DNA of 9,575 nucleotides, taken from assembly GCA_021805585.1 (NCBI GenBank), contig JAJZEY010000440.1:1-9575 (forward strand), in the 5' to 3' direction. Position numbers and translations under genes: made by a program. Positions 6,398 to 9,575 of the stretch are shown in pieces. Origin of the DNA: Planctomycetota bacterium. Its GTDB lineage: Bacteria > Planctomycetota > Phycisphaerae > WQYP01. Position 1 is the first letter of the stretch, and the number at the start of each line of letters is the position of its first letter. Under the pieces are notes generated by a model. The model was not told where the DNA came from and did no database searches. It worked only from the letters and a program-made list of their open reading frames with translations.

Positions 6398-6632
6398 CGG
6401 CCGGTGGCACCCCGTCGCGGCCCGCAATTGTTGGCGCGCAGGTCTGCCAATGATTATAACGGTATCGCCACTTCGGCAAAACCTGCGGACCTCGGAAAAG
6501 TAGCGCGCGGGTCGGCAATTTTTCCGGCCACACCCCGTAGCTTGGGCATCCTGCCCATGATCTGCAAATCGCTTGTGGTGCAGGAAGTCCGCTCAGCAGC
6601 GTTCAGGTCATATCAGCCGCGGCAGTGAATTT

Positions 6633-6668
6633 TAGCCGCAGAGAGACGCAGGGAGTACGCAGAGGCAA
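6633..6668. repeat. GCAGAG-type short interspersed repeat
   Basis: Three tandem degenerate units of about 10-11 bases, CGCAGAGAGA, CGCAGGGAGTA and CGCAGAGGCAA, are preceded by TAGC. Very similar sequences with CGCAGAG spaced about 10-12 bases apart recur between genes in many environmental bacterial genomes. The resemblance is from memory; only the local periodicity is seen here. Confidence 0.5.
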
Positions 6669-6720
6669 TGAACCAATTGACGATTCGCGTAACGGCCTAA
6701 GCCCTAAGCCCGATTTCGTG

Positions 6721-7803
6721 TTACGGCTGATGCGCCGGTTGTGGCATGACATATGTAAATCCATAACTGTGATGCGGATACCGCAAGGATTCTATCCAGG
6801 CCACGATTCGCTTGGTGTCCACCCGGCGGCGGACCGGGCCGGCTTTCTTGCCCGGATGGCGGTATGCGGCCACATCGGGATTGGCGACATATTGCAAAAT
6901 CAGGGACATGTTCGGATTATGCTGATTTACCAGCGGCTGGCCCTTGTATCGATAATGGGTAAGAATATAAAAATTTGTGTATGTCTGGCGCACATTCGGC
7001 ACGCCGCCGGCACCAAACAGTTTAAACCCACTGAAATCCTGGCCGCGATGGCAGCCAACGGTTGAACAACTTTGCAGAACAAAAGGCTGAATGTAGGTGC
7101 GGTAGGTACGCAACACGTCGGGATCACTTTGAATTTCAATTTTGCTTAAAATAGCCGGATTGCCGAACCTCCGCATGAGCTGGATCTGGCGTTTAAGATT
7201 GGTCGGACTGATAAACGCTTCGTAATCCAGCCGGGTCGGGGGCGGGTTCTGATAACGTCGATTCAGCAGAATGTCCTTATGCCAGAATTTGTTCAAGGTT
7301 TTAGAGCGATCCAGAATCAGGCCCTGAAGCGGCGCGGTTTCATGCCGCGATAATTCCCATAGCCGAACCAAATAAATCTGTTTCATGGTCAGCAACTTAT
7401 GAACCGGCTGGCTGGTGGCCGCCGCCGGACCGGTTTTGGCACCCGCTGCGGAGCCGGCGCCCAATTTCCGGCTTATAAGCCGCTTAAGCAGATGCGCATC
7501 CTGCAGTTGCGGGTTAATGGCCAGCGCCTGGTTTATGAGCACCATGGCGCGACTGTATTCATGGTGGTTGTACAGAAGTGTGGCAAGGTTGACCCGCTCC
7601 ACAGCATCTTTTGGTGTTAATTTGGCTTCACGGGCCGCAATTTTCCGGTCAAATGGCTGGTCCGCGCGAACGCTGGTTTGCATGGCGAACAAAACTCCGG
7701 CCGCCAGCAGAAGCATCGCGGCCCGATCCCAGCCGGTGGCACCGCGTACCGGGCTTTGGGAAAACAGATATTTTCCGGTCAAGAACCTCTGAACTCGCGC
7801 CAT
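6721..7803 (-). CDS. Exported TPR protein with a single CX4CH cytochrome c-like haem motif
   Basis: A 360-residue protein. A hydrophobic segment, AAMLLLAAGVLFAM (28-41), ends in SVRAD, a plausible export signal or anchor; the 27 residues before it are long for a signal peptide. Residues about 63-112 form a TPR-like helical pair (RVNLATLLYNHHEYSRAMVL, then INQALAINPQ). An Ala/Gly-rich linker (about 114-132) follows. Near the C-terminus CSTVGCHRG (246-254) gives C-x4-C-H, one residue longer than the normal CXXCH. After it come FSGFKLFG (257-264), NPNMSLILQY (296-305) and RHPG (315-318), the layout of planctomycete cytochrome c-like modules, ending in DTKRIVAWI (329-337). Met299 or a His could be the sixth haem ligand. 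AAAGGAA (7816-7810), six bases upstream, supports ATG 7803. An electron-transfer or haem-sensing role in the periplasm is inferred; a structural role is also possible. Confidence 0.8.
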   Translation of the reverse strand: MARVQRFLTGKYLFSQSPVRGATGWDRAAMLLLAAGVLFAMQTSVRADQPFDRKIAAREAKLTPKDAVERVNLATLLYNHHEYSRAMVLINQALAINPQLQDAHLLKRLISRKLGAGSAAGAKTGPAAATSQPVHKLLTMKQIYLVRLWELSRHETAPLQGLILDRSKTLNKFWHKDILLNRRYQNPPPTRLDYEAFISPTNLKRQIQLMRRFGNPAILSKIEIQSDPDVLRTYRTYIQPFVLQSCSTVGCHRGQDFSGFKLFGAGGVPNVRQTYTNFYILTHYRYKGQPLVNQHNPNMSLILQYVANPDVAAYRHPGKKAGPVRRRVDTKRIVAWIESLRYPHHSYGFTYVMPQPAHQP

Positions 7804-7905
7804 GGAAGATTCCTTTCAAAAGCCCGATCCGGTTTTGGCCAGTGCGAAGGAAAAGTTTGCCGCACCAATCCGCCGGACCTATTTACCCCTGAATTTCCGC
7901 CGTTC

Positions 7906-7921
7906 ACCGGAACAGGCCGGT
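7906..7921. promoter_or_regulatory. Small dyad between the divergent genes
   Basis: ACCGG (7906-7910) and CCGGT (7917-7921) flank AACAGG. The dyad overlaps the place where a -35 would lie for the TATAAT at 7937-7942, so it could be an operator. Five-base arms of GC-rich sequence also arise by chance. Confidence 0.25.
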
Positions 7922-7936
7922 TTCCATTTCAGGCAC

Positions 7937-7942
7937 TATAAT
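7937..7942 (+). promoter_or_regulatory. Candidate -10 element for the 94-residue protein gene
   Basis: A perfect TATAAT predicts a transcript start near 7949 and a leader of about 37 bases before ATG 7986. No recognisable -35 is present at 17 bases. The spacer is only 182 bases and is shared with the divergent cytochrome-like gene. Confidence 0.45.
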
Positions 7943-7985
7943 CGTACCATCGCGCGGCCTCAACACACAGTCGGAAAGGATGGCA

Positions 7986-8270
7986 ATGGAAAACATGGCA
8001 CAAACCGATCCACTGGAGATCTGGCGTGGCCGGATTGTCATCCTGGACACGCCGGGACCTCTTATTTATATCGGCACACTGGGCGATCTTCACGCAGAGG
8101 TTTTGCTGCTTCATGAAGCCGATGTACACGATATGACGGACAGCGGCTCAACCAAGGAATATTATATCGCCCAGACCCGTGAACTTGGCGTACGGTCCAA
8201 TCGGGCCAGGGTCATGGTACGTCGCGAAATTATTGCTTCGATCAGTTTGCTGGAGGATGTCCGCACCTGA
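7986..8270 (+). CDS. Small conserved hypothetical protein, planctomycete type
   Basis: A 94-residue cytoplasmic protein with no signal peptide. It is beta-rich, with IWRGRIVILDTPGPLIYIG (12-30) and EVLLLHEADVHDMTDSG (38-54), then RELGVRSNRARVMVRREII (65-83). The short strands with turns at 20-25, 31-36 and 51-55 suggest a small barrel, perhaps Sm-like, but this is a guess. I associate the pattern IYIGTL...ADVHD...R.NR..V.VRR with uncharacterised planctomycete proteins and know no function. Three in-frame ATGs occur (7980, 7986, 7995). ATG 7986 is preferred because AAAGGA (7975-7980) ends five bases before it; for 7980 the same site would abut the start. It is transcribed away from the cytochrome-like gene. 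Confidence 0.82.
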   Translation: MENMAQTDPLEIWRGRIVILDTPGPLIYIGTLGDLHAEVLLLHEADVHDMTDSGSTKEYYIAQTRELGVRSNRARVMVRREIIASISLLEDVRT

Positions 8271-8621
8271 CACTTACCCCCGCGTTGGTCCGCCGTGATT
8301 GGCAATGCGCACGAAAATTAAAGCCGCAGGGGAGCGGTAACGTTGGAATTGGTATCAGGACCGGGGGCGGATCCGAAAAGGCGGCCTGGGCCGGACTGTC
8401 GTTCGCGGGAAGGTTATAAAGCATCAGACGCGGAGGCGACGACGTCGGCCAGGATGGCTAAACCTCGGACCCGAGGGAGCGAATAGCAGAAAGTTGAAAG
8501 CAAGCAGCCGCGCCCCGGGGCGGACATTTAATCTTCAGACTCTAAATCCCGGCGTTGACGCAAAGCTGCCCGGCCTCGGGTCGGCTTCTGAAGCGAACGG
8601 TAATCGGTTATTCTTATCGCC
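8271..8621. other. Spacer before the solute-binding protein gene
   Basis: About 350 GC-rich bases with no gene I can support. It holds three self-complementary elements. CCTCGG-AC-CCGAGG spans 8463-8476; the 12-base palindrome CGCCCCGGGGCG spans 8511-8522; and GACCCGAGG (8468-8476) pairs perfectly with CCTCGGGTC (8574-8582). None is followed by a T run. TATTCT (8609-8614) ends seven bases before the next ATG and is a weak -10 candidate. A structured untranslated RNA is possible; I do not recognise a riboswitch class. Confidence 0.5.
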
Positions 8622-9575
8622 ATGAAACGGACGCTGCTTTTTCCCACAATACTTCTGCTGTTGGTGGGATTTGGTTGTTTTTTTCTTTCCGCATCGGCCG
8701 CCGGCAAGCGCGGGGCCATTGTATTTTGCGAAGCCGGTCAGATTCATACGCTGGATCCGCAGCGTATGACGTGGATGCAGGACATCCGCGTGGCGTTGGG
8801 ATTATGGGAGGGGTTGACCCAATACAATCCGAAAACCCTGGAACCAATGGCCGGCATTGCGAAAAAATGGACATTGTCACCGGACGGGCGCACCTATCAT
8901 TTCTATTTACGGAAGGGTGCCCGCTGGTCCAATGGCGATCCGGTTACGGCGCAAAATTTTATTTTCTCATGGCGGCGCATGCTCCATCCGTCCACGGCGG
9001 GCGGGTACGTGGCGCTTTATTTTCATATAGCCGGCGCACGCGCCTATTTTTATTCGCTGGTGCATCACCCGCGGCATCATTCGCCCTTTTCCACGGTGGG
9101 CGTACAGGCACCTGGCCCGCACGAACTGGTGGTCCATTTGACCCGGCCTTGCGGATATTTTCTTTCGCTGATGGCCTTTCCCCCGTTTTTCCCACTGGAT
9201 GCCGGGTCCATGCGGCGATTTTTAACCCATACCGGAGGCTTTGTGCATTACAACGCCCGCTGGACACGGCCACCCTGGCTGGTAACGGACGGCCCTTATT
9301 ATCTGGCGGACTGGCGGTTTCATGAATATCTGCTGCTTAAGCCGAATCCATTTTATTACGATCGATCCGCCGTGCGTTGTCGGCGTTTGCTCGTGGAAAA
9401 TTATCCGGATGCGCAATCGGCGTTTCTGGCGTATCAAAGCGGGACGGTAAATGTGCTGTCGTTTATTCCGGGAAATTTCGCACCCGCGCTGCTGCATCTG
9501 GAGGCTTCCGGAGCGCGGCATGATGTGCATTATCGCCCGGTTTTCGGTACATGGTTTATGGATATAAACTGTCTG
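8622..9575 (+). CDS. Family 5 solute-binding protein, OppA/DppA-like, N-terminal part (runs off the right edge)
   Basis: Periplasmic binding protein that delivers peptides or related solutes to an ABC importer. The window holds 318 codons of a family usually 500-600 residues long. Residues 1-26 are a signal peptide (MKRTLLFPTILLLLVGFG, then SASA). Cys19 follows GFG rather than a true lipobox, so a lipoprotein is doubtful. Family signatures are HTLDPQRM (42-49), LWEGLTQYNP (61-70), WTLSPDGRTYHFYLRKGARW (83-102), SNGDPVTAQNFIFSWRRMLH (103-122) and TDGPYYLADW (222-231) with LKPNPFYYD (239-247). The segment around 45-125 closely follows the OppA lineage. There is no Shine-Dalgarno sequence; TATTCT at 8609-8614 allows a leaderless message. 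No permease or ATPase gene is in the window, so they may lie to the right or elsewhere. Confidence 0.93.
   Translation, partial: MKRTLLFPTILLLLVGFGCFFLSASAAGKRGAIVFCEAGQIHTLDPQRMTWMQDIRVALGLWEGLTQYNPKTLEPMAGIAKKWTLSPDGRTYHFYLRKGARWSNGDPVTAQNFIFSWRRMLHPSTAGGYVALYFHIAGARAYFYSLVHHPRHHSPFSTVGVQAPGPHELVVHLTRPCGYFLSLMAFPPFFPLDAGSMRRFLTHTGGFVHYNARWTRPPWLVTDGPYYLADWRFHEYLLLKPNPFYYDRSAVRCRRLLVENYPDAQSAFLAYQSGTVNVLSFIPGNFAPALLHLEASGARHDVHYRPVFGTWFMDINCL

Larger units (their letters stand above)
6307..6720. other. Spacer between yqgE and the cytochrome-like gene
   Basis: About 410 bases with no gene I can support. The yqgE-proximal part carries the ribosome binding site, two candidate -10 elements and the dyad. 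The part near the cytochrome-like gene's stop carries the GCAGAG repeat (6633-6668) and a short CCTAAG duplication (6696-6707). CGTAAC (6688-6693) is complementary to GTTACG (6720-6725), which overlaps the stop codon. Open frames here on the plus strand lack ribosome binding sites and known motifs. Confidence 0.55.

Noticed and set aside
6399..6412. GCCGGTGGCACC shared with 7731-7742
   Set aside because: A 12-base match is expected by chance in a GC-rich window of this size, and one copy is inside a gene.

Overview
This window most likely comes from a planctomycete, probably of the class Phycisphaerae. That placement is inferred from gene content: a prenyltransferase/squalene-cyclase-like domain fused to DUF4159-type domains, a secreted TPR protein with a CX4CH haem motif, a 94-residue protein of a type I associate with planctomycetes, and long non-coding spacers. 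No phylogenetic marker was compared. No insertion sequence, phage gene, CRISPR array, rRNA or convincing tRNA was seen.

Layout, left to right. (1) 1-756, minus: the N-terminal 252 residues of DNA topoisomerase I (topA), cut by the window edge. (2) 757-1245: a spacer with a candidate topA promoter and one hairpin. (3) 1246-2058, minus: a family 2 glycosyltransferase of the WaaE/KdtX type. (4) 2059-2592: a divergent spacer carrying the best promoter in the window (TTGACT-17-TATGAT). The predicted transcript opens on a possible leaderless 43-codon ORF and has a leader in which two CGGAG copies could compete for one CTCCG. (5) 2593-4926, plus: a 777-residue secreted cyclase-like protein with two DUF4159-like units. 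(6) 5002-5517, plus: a GNAT acetyltransferase with TATAAT ending six bases before its ATG and no Shine-Dalgarno sequence, so probably leaderless. (7) 5722-6306, minus: a YqgE/AlgH family protein with a clear dyad upstream. (8) 6307-6720: a spacer with that dyad and a GCAGAG-type dispersed repeat. (9) 6721-7803, minus: an exported TPR and single-haem cytochrome c-like protein. (10) 7986-8270, plus: a small conserved protein, divergent from (9). (11) 8271-8621: a spacer with strong self-complementarity. (12) 8622-9575, plus: the N-terminal 318 residues of a family 5 (OppA/DppA-like) solute-binding protein, cut by the window edge.

The genes are mostly single transcription units with their own spacers and alternating strands, so the window is not one operon or pathway. 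Three proteins (cyclase-like, cytochrome-like, solute-binding) are predicted to be exported; the rest look cytoplasmic or membrane-peripheral. No complete new system is evident. The most unusual material is regulatory: a mix of Shine-Dalgarno-led and apparently leaderless genes, and the structured leader in front of the cyclase-DUF4159 gene.
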